A DNA stretch of 64,000 nucleotides from Muricoccus harenae. Its GTDB lineage: Bacteria > Pseudomonadota > Alphaproteobacteria > Acetobacterales > Acetobacteraceae. Below, piece after piece: positions 43,449 through 53,000 of the stretch. Each line of letters starts with the position of its first letter. The first letter of the stretch is position 1. The notes under the pieces were generated by a model. It was not told the origin of the DNA and did not search any database. It worked only from the letters and a program-made list of their open reading frames with translations. The stretch lies in contig NZ_WWDL01000002.1 in the NCBI RefSeq assembly GCF_009848505.1, positions 124,001-188,000 on the forward strand, read 5' to 3'. A program made the position numbers and the translations under genes.

Positions 43449-44179
43449 TCCAGCCAGCCCAGCGCCGCTTCCACCGTCTCCACGGCGGGTACCTCCGGCA
43501 GGACCGGGCGGCGGAGCAGGATCATCGGCAGGCCGAGCGAACGTGCCGCCGCGACCTTGCCGTAGGTGGCGGTACCGCCGCTGTTCTTCGCGACCAGCAC
43601 CTCGATCCGGTGCTCCTGCAGCATCGCGCATTCGGCTGCTTCCTCGAAGGGCCCGCGCGCCAGGATGGTGTCGGCTTGCGGCACGGCGAGGGGCGGCAGG
43701 ATCGGGTCTACGCTGCGGATGAGATAGGTGTGATGAGGTGCCGCCTCGAAGGCACGCGCCTCCTGACGGCCGAGCGCGAGGAAAACGCGGCGTGGCACCG
43801 GGCCGATGGCCGCGGCCGCGGCAGCGGCGCTGTCCACCTGCGTCCAGCAGTCACCAGGTTGCGGAAGCCAGGGCGGCCGACGCAGCGCGAGCAGGGGAAT
43901 GCCGGTCGCGCGCGCGGCCTCTGCGGCGTTCGCAGAGATGGCGGCGGCATAGGGGTGGGTGGCGTCCAGCAGCACTTCGACGCGCGCAGCGCGCAGATGC
44001 TCCGCCAGCCCCGCCGCCCCGCCGAACCCGCCGGTGCGCACCGGCACCGGCTGCGCCACAGGGAAGGCGGTGCGCCCGGCCAGGGAGAGGGTGACATCAA
44101 GGTCGCACCGCCCCGCCAGGCGCGCGGCGAGCGCCCGCGCTTCCGTCGTGCCGCCGAGGATGAGGATTCGTCGCGCCAT
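43421..44179 (-). CDS. cobK: Precorrin-6A reductase
   Basis: A 252-residue NAD(P)H-dependent reductase that reduces precorrin-6A to dihydro-precorrin-6Y. It starts RILILGGTTEARALA, has LLDATHPYAAAISANA, FLALGRQEA and VAKNSGGTATYGKV near the C-terminus, all CobK/CbiJ features. The ATG at 44179 puts the Rossmann strand at residue 4; ATG 44200 is a longer option. Both candidate starts share a CATG with a candidate start of the divergent cobL. Confidence 0.93.
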   Translation of the reverse strand: MARRILILGGTTEARALAARLAGRCDLDVTLSLAGRTAFPVAQPVPVRTGGFGGAAGLAEHLRAARVEVLLDATHPYAAAISANAAEAARATGIPLLALRRPPWLPQPGDCWTQVDSAAAAAAAIGPVPRRVFLALGRQEARAFEAAPHHTYLIRSVDPILPPLAVPQADTILARGPFEEAAECAMLQEHRIEVLVAKNSGGTATYGKVAAARSLGLPMILLRRPVLPEVPAVETVEAALGWLDHAPTLRGV

Positions 44180-44198
44180 GCCGCCCGGGGGTGAAGCC

Positions 44199-45422
44199 AT
44201 GCCGGAAACTGCGTCGCTTGGCCGGTGGTTGTCCATCATCGGCATCGGGGAGGATGGTATCGCCGGCCTGCCGCCGTTGGCGCGCGAGCTGGTGGAGCAG
44301 GCGGAACTCGTCTTTGGCGGTCAGCGCCATCTGAACCTGGCGGCGCCGATCCTGCGCGGCGCCGCGCAGCCCTGGCCTAGCCCCTTCGATGTTTCACCGG
44401 TGCTTGCCGCGCGCGGCCGCCGGGTGGCGGTGCTGGCCTCGGGCGATCCCTTCCTGCACGGGGTTGGCAGCGTGCTGCTGCGCCATGTGGTGGTGGAAGA
44501 GGTGCTGTCGCTGCCGGCGCCGTCCGCATTCAGCCTTGCCGCATCGCGCCTGGGATGGGCGTTGCAGGACGTGGTCACCCTGTCGCTGCACGGGCGGCCG
44601 GTGGAGCTGATCCGGTCCCATCTGCACCCGGGCACGCGCCTGCTGGTGCTCACCTCCGATGCAGCCGGGCCCGGAGACATCGCTGGGCTGCTGCGGCGGG
44701 AGGGCTTTGGGAAGAGCCGTGTCGCCTTGCTGGAGGCGCTGGGCGGGCCTCGCGAAGGCATCCGCCGCTTCATCGCGGAGGAGGGTGCGCCGGACCGGCC
44801 CGATCCGTTGAACCTGCTGGCGATCGAGGTGGCGGCATCGCCCGGCGCCCGGATCCTGCCCTTCGCGCCCGGCCTGCCCGATGATTGGTTTGAGCATGAC
44901 GGGCAGCTCACCAAGCGCGCAGTGCGTGCGGTGACGCTCTCGGCGCTCGCGCCACGTCGCGGCGCGCTGCTTTGGGACGTGGGGGCGGGGGCCGGTTCCA
45001 TCGGAATCGAATGGATGCTCGCTGATCAGTCCTTGCGCGCCGTGGCGGTGGAGTCGCGCGCGGATCGCGCCACGCGCACCCGGCGTAATGCCCTTGCCCT
45101 CGGTGTGCCGGGCCTGCGCGTGGTGGAGGGGGAAGCACCCACCGCATTGGAGGGGCTCCCCATACCGGATGCAATCTTCCTCGGCGGAGGCGCGAGCGAT
45201 CCGGGCGTGCTCGATGCCGCACTGGCGGCCCTGCGCCCGGGCGGGCGTTTCGTCGCCAATGCCGTGACACTGGAGACGGAGGCGCTGCTGTTGGCGCGTC
45301 GTGCCACGCTGGGCGGGGAGATGCTGCGGCTGGCAGTGAGCCATGCGGTGCCGGTCGCAGGAATGACGGGATGGCGGGCGGCGATGCCGGTCACGCAATG
45401 GGTGTGGGACAAGCCCGCATGA
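44199..45422 (+). CDS. cobL: Precorrin-6Y C(5,15)-methyltransferase (decarboxylating)
   Basis: A 407-residue fusion of CbiE and CbiT activities. The N-terminal methylase has [14 protein letters not shown] and [14 protein letters not shown]; the C-terminal domain has a class I SAM fold with [18 protein letters not shown] and AIFLGGGAS. It methylates C5 and C15 and decarboxylates the acetate on ring C. The ATG at 44199 has GGGGGTG upstream; the ATG at 44178 is the alternative. It overlaps cobE by ATGATG. Confidence 0.95.
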   Translation: MPETASLGRWLSIIGIGEDGIAGLPPLARELVEQAELVFGGQRHLNLAAPILRGAAQPWPSPFDVSPVLAARGRRVAVLASGDPFLHGVGSVLLRHVVVEEVLSLPAPSAFSLAASRLGWALQDVVTLSLHGRPVELIRSHLHPGTRLLVLTSDAAGPGDIAGLLRREGFGKSRVALLEALGGPREGIRRFIAEEGAPDRPDPLNLLAIEVAASPGARILPFAPGLPDDWFEHDGQLTKRAVRAVTLSALAPRRGALLWDVGAGAGSIGIEWMLADQSLRAVAVESRADRATRTRRNALALGVPGLRVVEGEAPTALEGLPIPDAIFLGGGASDPGVLDAALAALRPGGRFVANAVTLETEALLLARRATLGGEMLRLAVSHAVPVAGMTGWRAAMPVTQWVWDKPA

Positions 45423-45817
45423 TGGTCGCCGGAATCGGATGCCGTCGTGGGGTTTCGGCGGAGGCGGTGCTGTCCGCTATCGCCGCGGCCCTGCAGTCGG
45501 CGCGGCGCGGTGCAGGTCCTACCCTGCTGGCAACCATCCCGCGCCGGGCGGAGGAGAGTGGCCTGCGCGAGGCGGCACACACGCTCGGGCTCGCGTTGGT
45601 CGTGCCGGAGGAGGCCGCGCTGCTGGCGGCGGCACCACATTGCCTGACCCGTTCCGAGCACGCGCTGGCGCTGACGGGCCTGCCATCCGTCGCGGAATGC
45701 GCGGCACTGGCAGCGGTGGCACCGCATGCGCGGCTGTTGGGCGCGCGCGTGATCCTGGGCGGCGTGACCTGCGCCCTGGCCGAGCAAGAGATGGCAGTTC
45801 GGGAGACGCCCGCATGA
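45419..45817 (+). CDS. cobE: Cobalamin biosynthesis protein CobE (CbiG C-terminal-like)
   Basis: A 132-residue protein. It begins [19 protein letters not shown], the signature of the CbiG C-terminal/CobE family, and has [11 protein letters not shown] and [15 protein letters not shown]. CobE is required in aerobic B12 synthesis, but its exact role is unclear; a part in handling intermediates between CobG/CobJ and CobM has been suggested. Two successive ATGs (45419 and 45422) can start it. It overlaps cobL and cobM. Confidence 0.88.
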   Translation: MMVAGIGCRRGVSAEAVLSAIAAALQSARRGAGPTLLATIPRRAEESGLREAAHTLGLALVVPEEAALLAAAPHCLTRSEHALALTGLPSVAECAALAAVAPHARLLGARVILGGVTCALAEQEMAVRETPA

Positions 45818-46569
45818 CCGTGCATTTCATCGGCGCGGGGCCGGGCGCCGCCGATCTCATCACCCTGCGCGGGCGGGACCTGCTCGCGGCCTGTCCAGTC
45901 TGTCTTTACGCCGGTTCCATCGTGCCGCCGGCGCTGCTGGCGCATTGCCCCCCTGGCGCGAGGCTGGTGGATACCGCGCCGCTTTCACTCGATGCTATCG
46001 AGGCGGAATGCGTTGCTGCGCACGAGGCCGGTCAGGACGTGGCGCGGCTGCATTCCGGCGACCTGTCCATCTATTCCGCCGTGGCCGAGCAGCGGCGGCG
46101 GCTGGAGCGGCGTGGCATCCCCTGCACATTCACCCCGGGCGTCCCGGCCTTCGCAGCGGCCTCAGCGGCGCTGGGGCGAGAGTTGACGGTGCCGGAGGTG
46201 GCGCAGAGCCTGGTGCTCACCCGCGTTTCCGGCCGCGCCTCCGCCATGCCGCCTCGCGAGAGTCTGGACGCCTTCGCGGCGACGGGCGCGACGCTTGCCA
46301 TCCATCTGGGCGCCACGGCGCTGGAACGAACCGTCACCACGTTAATCCCGCATTACGGCGCGGATTGCCCGGCTGCGATGGTGGTGCGGGTGAGTTGGCC
46401 GGAGGAACGCCTGCTGCGCGGCACGCTCGGCACCATCGTGGCGCTCTGCGAAGGCGTGGACTGCATGGCGCTGCTGCTCGTGGGCCGCGTGCTCGATGTG
46501 GAGGATTTCCGCGAGAGTGCGCTGTATTCGGCAGATTACGTGCGGCGCTACCGCGGGAGTGGCGCGTGA
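45814..46569 (+). CDS. cobM: Precorrin-4 C(11)-methyltransferase
   Basis: A 251-residue tetrapyrrole methylase. It shows [69 protein letters not shown] and [11 protein letters not shown], all typical of CobM/CbiF. It methylates C11 of precorrin-4 to give precorrin-5. It overlaps cobE by ATGA; its last 22 bases overlap the convergent cbiD. Confidence 0.95.
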   Translation: MTVHFIGAGPGAADLITLRGRDLLAACPVCLYAGSIVPPALLAHCPPGARLVDTAPLSLDAIEAECVAAHEAGQDVARLHSGDLSIYSAVAEQRRRLERRGIPCTFTPGVPAFAAASAALGRELTVPEVAQSLVLTRVSGRASAMPPRESLDAFAATGATLAIHLGATALERTVTTLIPHYGADCPAAMVVRVSWPEERLLRGTLGTIVALCEGVDCMALLLVGRVLDVEDFRESALYSADYVRRYRGSGA

Positions 46570-47681
46570 TGCAGCGGCGCGAAGGGCGCGCGGCCCATCA
46601 GCCTGCCGTCGCGATCGAAGACCACGACCTCCAGCTCCGTCGCCGCCGGAAGCAGCACCGCGGCGGCGTGGCGCCAGGCTTCTCGCGCGACGAGGTCGCC
46701 CAGGGGAAGACCGGCGGCACCGGCCTCGGCGAAGGCCTCCGCGACAGTATTCGCCTCGCGCAGCCGCGCGGCCAGCGCAGCATCGGCGCCGGCCGCCAGG
46801 GCGGTTGCGGCCAACGCGTCGAGATCCGCCGCGCCGCGCTTCGAATGCAGGTCCAGCATTCCCTGCGCCAACTTCGTCATCTTCGCGACGCCGCCCGCAA
46901 TGGTGACGCGTGGCACCGGATGGCGGCGCAGGTATTTCAGCATCCCGCCGACGAAATCGCCCATCTCGATCAGCGCCGTCTCCGGCAGGCCATGCAGCTT
47001 CTGCACGGCGGCCTCGGACGCGGAGCCGGTGGCGCCGGCAACATGGGCCAGCCCCATGGCGCGCGCCACGTCCACACCGCGATGGATGCTGTCGATCCAT
47101 GCCGCACAGGAATAGGGGATCACGATCCCCGTGGTCCCAAGCACGGACAGCCCGCCGACGATACCCAGGCGGCCGTTCAGCGTGCGCAGCGCGATTTCCT
47201 TGCCGCCGGGAATGCCGATTTCCACCTCCGCATCCACGGGGCCGCCTGCCACCTCCGCCAGTGCGTCGGCGATCATGCGGCGGGGACCTGGATTGATGGC
47301 GGGCTCGCCGGGTGGAAGGGGAAGGCCGGGACGGGTGACGGTACCGACACCGGGGCCGGCGCGGAAGCGCAGCCCGGTGCCAGCGGGCAGGGGGCGGGTG
47401 GTGACCAGCACCAATGCGCCATGCGTCACATCGGGATCATCGCCGGCATCCTTCACGATGCCAGCCATGGCCCAGCCGGGGCCGACTTCCGTGCGGGCCA
47501 GGGCGAAGGCCGGCGTCTCGCCGCCGGGCAGGCGGATGGAGACCGGATCGGGGAAGTCACCTTGGCGAAGGGCAGTGAAGGCCGCCTTGGCAGCGGCCGC
47601 TGCGCAGGCGCCGGTGGTCCAGCCCCGGCGCAGCGGACCCGCTCCTTCCGGCGGGCCATCGGAGTGATGGGGGGCTTCCAT
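46548..47681 (-). CDS. cbiD: Cobalt-precorrin-5B C(1)-methyltransferase (CbiD)
   Basis: A 377-residue CbiD-family enzyme. The N-terminal signature [15 protein letters not shown] is clear, followed by [25 protein letters not shown]-like [16 protein letters not shown], and [13 protein letters not shown]. CbiD belongs to the anaerobic route, but here it sits among aerobic cob genes, and no CobF is present. It probably methylates C1 (precorrin-5 to 6A step) in a hybrid pathway; this is inferred. It is divergent from cobB with 50 bases between. Confidence 0.93.
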   Translation of the reverse strand: MEAPHHSDGPPEGAGPLRRGWTTGACAAAAAKAAFTALRQGDFPDPVSIRLPGGETPAFALARTEVGPGWAMAGIVKDAGDDPDVTHGALVLVTTRPLPAGTGLRFRAGPGVGTVTRPGLPLPPGEPAINPGPRRMIADALAEVAGGPVDAEVEIGIPGGKEIALRTLNGRLGIVGGLSVLGTTGIVIPYSCAAWIDSIHRGVDVARAMGLAHVAGATGSASEAAVQKLHGLPETALIEMGDFVGGMLKYLRRHPVPRVTIAGGVAKMTKLAQGMLDLHSKRGAADLDALAATALAAGADAALAARLREANTVAEAFAEAGAAGLPLGDLVAREAWRHAAAVLLPAATELEVVVFDRDGRLMGRAPFAPLHHAPLPR

Positions 47682-47731
47682 CCGGGCAGTCTAGCGCGGC
47701 ATGGGCAACCGTCCCATGGCGGCGGCGCGCG

Positions 47732-49048
47732 ATGAAGGCGCGCGGTCTGATGGTGGCGGCGCCCCGCTCCGGAGGGGGCAAGACCACGGTGACGCTCGGC
47801 CTGCTGGCGGCGCTCAGGCGGCGAGGCGTTGCGGTGCGGGCGGCGAAGTCCGGGCCGGACTATATCGATCCGGCCTTCCACGCCGCGGCGACCGGCCGGG
47901 AAGGCCGCAATCTCGACAGCTGGGCCATGCCGCCCGCCCTGCTCGACAGGATGCTTGCCGAGGCTGCCGGGGAAGCCTCGCTCCTATTGGTCGAAGGGGC
48001 GATGGGGCTGTTCGACGGCATCGGCGGTGCGCCCGGCCGGAGCGGCGCCCCCGCGGACCTTGCGGGGCGCTGGGGGCTGCCAGTGCTGCTGGTGCTGGAC
48101 GTGTCCGGCCAGTCGGGCTCGGCGGCGGCCGTCCTGCGCGGCTTTGCCAGCCATGATGCGGCGGTGCGGGTGGCGGGTGCGGTGCTGAATCGCGTCGGCA
48201 GCGACCGGCACCGGCGGCTGGTTGAGGAGGCGATCACACCGCTCGGCATTCCTGTGCTCGGCGCCCTGCCGCGCGATGCGGTGCCGGTCCTGCCCGAGCG
48301 ACATCTCGGTCTGGTGCAGGCGGAGGAGCATCCGGCGCTGGAAGCCGCGCTCGCCGCGCTGGCGGAGATGGCTGAGCGGTATATCGATGTGAATGCAGTG
48401 TTGGCGCTTGGTGCACCCTTGCCGGTCGGCGCTCCGGCGCGGCAGGTCCCGCTGGCGCCGCCGGGACAGCGGATCGCCCTCGCGCGCGATGCGGCCTTCA
48501 GCTTCCTCTATCCGCATGTGCTGGCGGGATGGCGCGCGGCGGGGGCGGAAATCCTGCCCTTTTCTCCCCTGGCCGATGAGGCTCCGTCCGCGGACTGCGA
48601 TGCATGCTGGCTGCCCGGCGGCTATCCGGAACTGCATGCCGGGCGACTGGCGGCAGCCGCGCGGTTCCTGGGCGGCCTCCGCACCTTCGCGACTAGGCGG
48701 CCAGTGCATGGCGAATGCGGCGGGCACATGGTGCTGGGCCAGGGGATTGTGGATGCGGAGGGTGCGCGCCACGCCATGGCCGGATTGCTCACCCATGCCA
48801 GCTCCTTCGCGCGCCGGCGGCTGCATCTCGGCTATCGCCGCGCGACGCTGCTGGCGGACGGGCCGCTCGGCGCGGCCGGTACGGTGCTGCGCGGCCATGA
48901 GTTCCACTACGCGACGGCCGAGCCCGGCGCGGATGAGCCGCTCGCCGCCGTGATGGACGGGGAGGGGCGTGACCTTCCGCCGATGGGCGGACGTCGCGGA
49001 TGGGTGAGCGGCAGCTTCTTTCATGTCATCGCAAGGGAAACCCCATGA
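47732..49048 (+). CDS. cobB: Cobyrinic/hydrogenobyrinic acid a,c-diamide synthase
   Basis: A 438-residue glutamine-dependent amidotransferase. The ATP-binding domain has VAAPRSGGGKTTVTLGLL, KSGPDYIDPAFHAAATGR and LLVEGAMGLFDG; the glutaminase domain has the nucleophile in HGECGGHMVLGQGI and a later His in GHEFHYA. In the aerobic pathway it amidates hydrogenobyrinate before cobalt insertion. An ATGA overlap links it to cobT. Confidence 0.95.
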   Translation: MKARGLMVAAPRSGGGKTTVTLGLLAALRRRGVAVRAAKSGPDYIDPAFHAAATGREGRNLDSWAMPPALLDRMLAEAAGEASLLLVEGAMGLFDGIGGAPGRSGAPADLAGRWGLPVLLVLDVSGQSGSAAAVLRGFASHDAAVRVAGAVLNRVGSDRHRRLVEEAITPLGIPVLGALPRDAVPVLPERHLGLVQAEEHPALEAALAALAEMAERYIDVNAVLALGAPLPVGAPARQVPLAPPGQRIALARDAAFSFLYPHVLAGWRAAGAEILPFSPLADEAPSADCDACWLPGGYPELHAGRLAAAARFLGGLRTFATRRPVHGECGGHMVLGQGIVDAEGARHAMAGLLTHASSFARRRLHLGYRRATLLADGPLGAAGTVLRGHEFHYATAEPGADEPLAAVMDGEGRDLPPMGGRRGWVSGSFFHVIARETP

Positions 49049-50037
49049 GCGGCGCGAGAGCCCAGGCGCGGCTGGATGCGCTGGCCAAGCCGCCGGGCAG
49101 TCTCGGGCGGCTCGAGAAGCTGGCGGCCCGGCTGGCGGAGACCCAGGGCCGCGAAGACCCGCGCGCCGCACCGCGCCGCCTGGTGGTTTTCGCTGGCGAC
49201 CACGGCGTGGTGGCGGAGGGGATCGGGCTCTGGCCGAGCGAGGTGACCACCGCGATGATGCGGCTGATCCGTGCCGGCCGCTCCTCCAGCGCCGCCCTGG
49301 CACGGGCATCGGGGACGGAATTGGTCCTGGTCGACGCCGGCTCCCGCACCCCGCTGGACGGAGGGGGCGACCTTCGGGTGGGGCCGGGTACGAGGAATCT
49401 GGCGCACGGCCCCGCAATGGAGCCGGCACAGCTGGAGGCCGCGCTCGCCCTTGGCGCACGAACCGCTCGGCAAGCCGCAGCGGAAGGCATCGCGGTGCTG
49501 GCGCTCGGCGAGATGGGCATCGGCAACACCACCGCTGCTGCCTGCCTCACCGCCCTTCTGACGGGCGCCTCCGCCGAGGCGGTGGTGGGGCCCGGCGCCG
49601 GCGCGACGCCCGAAACCCTGGCGCGCAAGCGCGCGGTGGTCAGGGAGGCCGTGGAGCGCGCGCGCCCGCTGCTGCACACCGATCCACGCGCGGCAATCGC
49701 CGCACTCGCCGGATTCGAGATCGCCGCTATCGCTGGCTGCGTCACGGAGGCAGCGCGGCTCGGGATCACGGTGGTGCTGGACGGCTTCGTTGTCGGCGCC
49801 GGCGCGCTGGTGGCGCAGGCGCTGGAACCGGATTCCCTGCGCTCCGCCATCGCGGCACATCGAAGCGCGGAGCCCGGGCATGCGGTCGTCCTCGCCGCAC
49901 TGGGGCTCGATCCCTTCCTCGAATGGGAGCTGCGGCTCGGGGAGGGTACCGGCGCGCTGCTGCTGCTGCCGATGCTGGATTCGGCGGCCGCCCTGCTGCG
50001 TGACGTCGCGACGCTGGAGGAGGCGGTCGGCGGATGA
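49045..50037 (+). CDS. cobT: Nicotinate-nucleotide--dimethylbenzimidazole phosphoribosyltransferase
   Basis: A 330-residue enzyme (CobU in Pseudomonas nomenclature) that makes alpha-ribazole phosphate for the lower ligand. It has KPPGSLGRLEKLAARLAETQ at the start, FAGDHGVVAEGIGLWP, GEMGIGNTTAAACLTALLTG, LDGFVVGAGAL and the C-terminal LRLGEGTGALLLLPMLDSA with the catalytic Glu. The ATG at 49045 overlaps the cobB stop; an in-frame GTG/ATG upstream is not needed. Confidence 0.95.
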   Translation: MSGARAQARLDALAKPPGSLGRLEKLAARLAETQGREDPRAAPRRLVVFAGDHGVVAEGIGLWPSEVTTAMMRLIRAGRSSSAALARASGTELVLVDAGSRTPLDGGGDLRVGPGTRNLAHGPAMEPAQLEAALALGARTARQAAAEGIAVLALGEMGIGNTTAAACLTALLTGASAEAVVGPGAGATPETLARKRAVVREAVERARPLLHTDPRAAIAALAGFEIAAIAGCVTEAARLGITVVLDGFVVGAGALVAQALEPDSLRSAIAAHRSAEPGHAVVLAALGLDPFLEWELRLGEGTGALLLLPMLDSAAALLRDVATLEEAVGG

Positions 50038-50801
50038 TGCGGGATTGGGGGCACGCCGCGGCGCTGGCGGTGCGCTTCCTCACCCGCCTTCCCGTGCCGG
50101 GGGAGGATCCGGCTCGCTTCGGCCAGGATATCGGCCGGGCCCTGCCGCTCTTTCCCTGGGTCGGCGCCCTCGTCGGGGCGCTGGCGGCGGTGCCGCTGCT
50201 GCTTGGCGCCATGCTTTGGCCACTGCCTGTCGCCGTCCTTCTGGCCCTGGCGCTGGAAGCGCGGCTGACCGGCGCGCTGCATGAGGATGCGGTGGCGGAT
50301 CTCTGCGATGCGCTTGGCGGCGGGCGCAGCCTTGAGGACCGGCTGCGTATCCTGAAGGACAGCCGGGTGGGCAGTTATGGCGTGCTGGGGCTTGGGCTGG
50401 CGGTGGCGCTGCGGGCCTCCGGGCTGATGGCATCCGGGGAAGCTTGGCGCGCGGCCGCAATTCTCGTGGTGGCAGGAGGCTTTGGGCGGCTGTTGATGCT
50501 CGCCACGATGGTGGCCGTACCGACCGTACCGAACCGGACGAGCCTGGCGGCGGGAGTAGCGCCGCGCGCCGGTTGGGGCGGCCTTTTGCTCGCCATGCTG
50601 CTGTTCCTGCCGCTGCTCGCGCTCGGGGCCTGGATTTCAGCCTGGGGGATGCTGGTAGCCTTCGGGCTCGGCGCCGGCTTCCTGCTGTGGTTCCGCGGGC
50701 TTCTGCTACGGCTGCTGGGCGGTAGCACGGGGGATACGCTTGGCTTCGCCGCCTATGCCGGGATGCTGATCGCGACCCTGGCCCTCGCGGCAAGGCTCTG
50801 A
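50034..50801 (+). CDS. cobS: Adenosylcobinamide-GDP ribazoletransferase
   Basis: A 255-residue membrane enzyme (CobV in Pseudomonas nomenclature) that joins adenosylcobinamide-GDP and alpha-ribazole (phosphate). It shows AVRFLTRLPVPG, FPWVGALVGAL, TGALHEDAVADLCDALGGG, RLRILKDSRVGSYGVLGLGL and GGSTGDTLGFA, with about six hydrophobic segments. It overlaps cobT by ATGA and is followed after 3 bases by the phosphatase gene. Confidence 0.94.
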   Translation: MMRDWGHAAALAVRFLTRLPVPGEDPARFGQDIGRALPLFPWVGALVGALAAVPLLLGAMLWPLPVAVLLALALEARLTGALHEDAVADLCDALGGGRSLEDRLRILKDSRVGSYGVLGLGLAVALRASGLMASGEAWRAAAILVVAGGFGRLLMLATMVAVPTVPNRTSLAAGVAPRAGWGGLLLAMLLFLPLLALGAWISAWGMLVAFGLGAGFLLWFRGLLLRLLGGSTGDTLGFAAYAGMLIATLALAARL

Positions 50802-50804
50802 GCT

Positions 50805-51395
50805 ATGCGACGGGTGCTGCTGCTGCGCCACACGGCCGTCGCCGCGCATCACCGCGGCATCTGCTACGGCCAGCGGGACGTGGGCTTGGGCGCCGAGGGC
50901 TTCCGCGCGGCGCGGGAGCTCGCCAGGGCCGTTCCGGCCGAATCCTTCCAGATCATCATGGCCTCCCCTCTTCGGAGGGCGCGCTGGCTTGGCGGCCTGC
51001 TGGCGCGTGGTGGGAAGCGGGCGCTGGTGGTGGAGCCCTCCCTGGCGGAGCGGGATTTCGGCCGATGGGAGGGGATGGGCTGGGACGCCGTCTGGGCCGT
51101 GGAAGGGGATTCGATGAACGGTGTCCTGGACGCACCGGACCGCTACCGCCCCGGCGGCGGCGAAACGACGGCGGAGTTGGGTCGCCGGGCATTGGCCTGG
51201 TTCGAGGCCCTGCCGGCTGACGGATCGGTGCTGGCCGTGGCGCATGGCGGCCCGATCGGGGCGCTGGCCGGGATGCTGCGGGGGGAGGCGCCGCGCGGCT
51301 GGCTGGCCCATGTGCCGCGCGAGGGGGAGGGGCTGCTGATCGAGCATCCGGCGGGCGCTGCGCCTGTCATCTCCCCATGGTCTGCTCGGCGCTGA
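50805..51395 (+). CDS. Histidine phosphatase family protein (alpha-ribazole phosphatase type)
   Basis: A 196-residue phosphoglycerate-mutase-fold phosphatase. The catalytic histidine is in LLLRHTAVA, the second arginine in ASPLRRARWL, the proton donor Glu in LAERDFGRWEG, and the last His in AVAHGGPIGAL. Placed directly behind cobT and cobS, it most likely removes the phosphate from alpha-ribazole phosphate or adenosylcobalamin phosphate (CobC of Salmonella). Its 3' end overlaps cysG by 29 bases. Confidence 0.88.
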   Translation: MRRVLLLRHTAVAAHHRGICYGQRDVGLGAEGFRAARELARAVPAESFQIIMASPLRRARWLGGLLARGGKRALVVEPSLAERDFGRWEGMGWDAVWAVEGDSMNGVLDAPDRYRPGGGETTAELGRRALAWFEALPADGSVLAVAHGGPIGALAGMLRGEAPRGWLAHVPREGEGLLIEHPAGAAPVISPWSARR

Positions 51396-52707
51396 GAGCG
51401 GGCAGGGCCTCCGGGGAGGCCCGGCCAACCACCTCCCCCAGGATCAGCAGCGCCGGTCCGCCGGCATGCCAGGCCGGCACGTCGTTGACGACACTCTCAA
51501 GCGTGCCGCGCAGCACGCGCTGGTTTGGGGTGCCGCCGGCCTCGATGAGGGCGGCGGGGGTGGCGGGATCGAAGCCCTTGGCGGCGAGGCCGTTGCGCAG
51601 GGCGGGCAGGGTGGAGACGCCCATGTAGATGGCGAGCGTCTGGCCCGGGCGGGCGAGGGCGGTGAAGTCGAGGTCCAGCCGCCCCTCCCGCGTGTGGCCG
51701 GTGGCGAAGGTCACGGCGCGGGCATGGTCGCGATGGGTGAGCGGGATACCGGTGGCGGCCGCGCAGGCGAGGGCGGCCGTGACGCCCGGCACCACCTCGC
51801 AGGCGATGCCGGCGGCCTGGCAGGCTTCCATCTCCTCGCCGCCCCGGCCGAAGATGAAGGGGTCGCCCCCCTTGAGGCGGACCACGCGCCTGCCCTGCCG
51901 GGCGAGGCGAATGAGGAGGGCGTTGATCTCCTCCTGCGGCAGGCAGTGATGCGCGCGGCGCTTGCCGACATAGATGCGCTCGGCGTCGCGCCGGGCGAGG
52001 TCGAGCACGCCATCCCCGACCAGCCGGTCATGCACGATGACATCGGCCTCGCCGAGCAGGCGGAGGGCCCGCAGCGTCAGCAGGTCGGCAGCACCCGGGC
52101 CGGCGCCGACAAGATGGACGATGCCGGTCGGGGCGGTGTCCGCCTGCCCGAGGGCATGGGCGAAGGCGGCTTCGGCCTCGGCCGCCCGCCCGGCAAGCGC
52201 CAGATCGGCGGCAGGGCCGGTGAGGGCGGCATCGAGGAAGCGGCGGCGGGCGGAGAGATCGGGCAGGGCATGGCGGAGGGCCGCCTTGAATCGCTCGGCC
52301 AGGTAGGCAAGCCGGCCAAGCGCCGGGGGCAGGATGCTCTCGATCCGGGCACGGAGGAGGCGGGCCAGCACCGGGGCGGCGCCGCCGGTGGCGATGGCGA
52401 TGGTGACTGGGTCACGATCCACGATCGCCGGCGTGATGAAGGAAGAGAGCGCCGGGCGATCGACGATGTTCACCGGGATGCCGCGTGCTTGGCAGAGGCG
52501 CGAGAGGGCCTGGAGATCCTCCTCCGGCGCCCCGGCACCGATGGCGATGGCGCAGCCTTCGGGGAGCACGCCATCAAAGTGGGGAGCGCGGTGCAGCACG
52601 GCCCCGGCGCGAGCCAGCAGCCCTGCCTTCATCTCCGCCGCCTCGCCCCCGCCCAGCACAAGGGCAACGCGGCCGGTCAGATCGAGAAAGGCAGGGAAGT
52701 GACGCAT
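51367..52707 (-). CDS. cysG: Siroheme synthase (uroporphyrinogen-III C-methyltransferase/precorrin-2 dehydrogenase/ferrochelatase)
   Basis: A 446-residue trifunctional protein. Residues 1-200 form the dehydrogenase/ferrochelatase part (FPAFLDLTGRVALVLGGGEAAEMK, SSFITPAIVDRDPV, IATGGAAPVLARLLR). Residues 205-446 are the SAM methyltransferase ([66 protein letters not shown]). It makes precorrin-2 from uroporphyrinogen III, the entry to both siroheme and B12, so the window holds the complete first steps. The frame upstream of 52707 is not coding. Confidence 0.94.
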   Translation of the reverse strand: MRHFPAFLDLTGRVALVLGGGEAAEMKAGLLARAGAVLHRAPHFDGVLPEGCAIAIGAGAPEEDLQALSRLCQARGIPVNIVDRPALSSFITPAIVDRDPVTIAIATGGAAPVLARLLRARIESILPPALGRLAYLAERFKAALRHALPDLSARRRFLDAALTGPAADLALAGRAAEAEAAFAHALGQADTAPTGIVHLVGAGPGAADLLTLRALRLLGEADVIVHDRLVGDGVLDLARRDAERIYVGKRRAHHCLPQEEINALLIRLARQGRRVVRLKGGDPFIFGRGGEEMEACQAAGIACEVVPGVTAALACAAATGIPLTHRDHARAVTFATGHTREGRLDLDFTALARPGQTLAIYMGVSTLPALRNGLAAKGFDPATPAALIEAGGTPNQRVLRGTLESVVNDVPAWHAGGPALLILGEVVGRASPEALPALSAEQTMGR

Positions 52708-53000
52708 CAGGCGGAGTGATAGGCGCCCCGCCGGATGAAGCGAAGCCTCAAACCAGGCTGCGCGTGGCGCGGAATGCTTTGCCGGCACCGCCGCCCCGGG
52801 GTGCAGCCCGCGCTGCCGGAAAGGCAGGATGGCCTGAGCCGTGTTTCGCTCGCGCTGACGGGAACACGGCCCCGGGAAGCGCAGCCGCGGGAATGGCGCG
52901 AAGCTCGGCACCGGCGGCATGTGCCCCGTCCGGTGTCCGTTCTTGCCTCACGCCGCGCTCGGACCATAAGGTGGGGCGCCACTTCGCGCGGGAGTTGTAC

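Noticed and set aside
52708-53000. Possible third cobalamin riboswitch before cysG
   Set aside because: Neither the B12 box nor the GCCACTG block could be found on either strand in this stretch.
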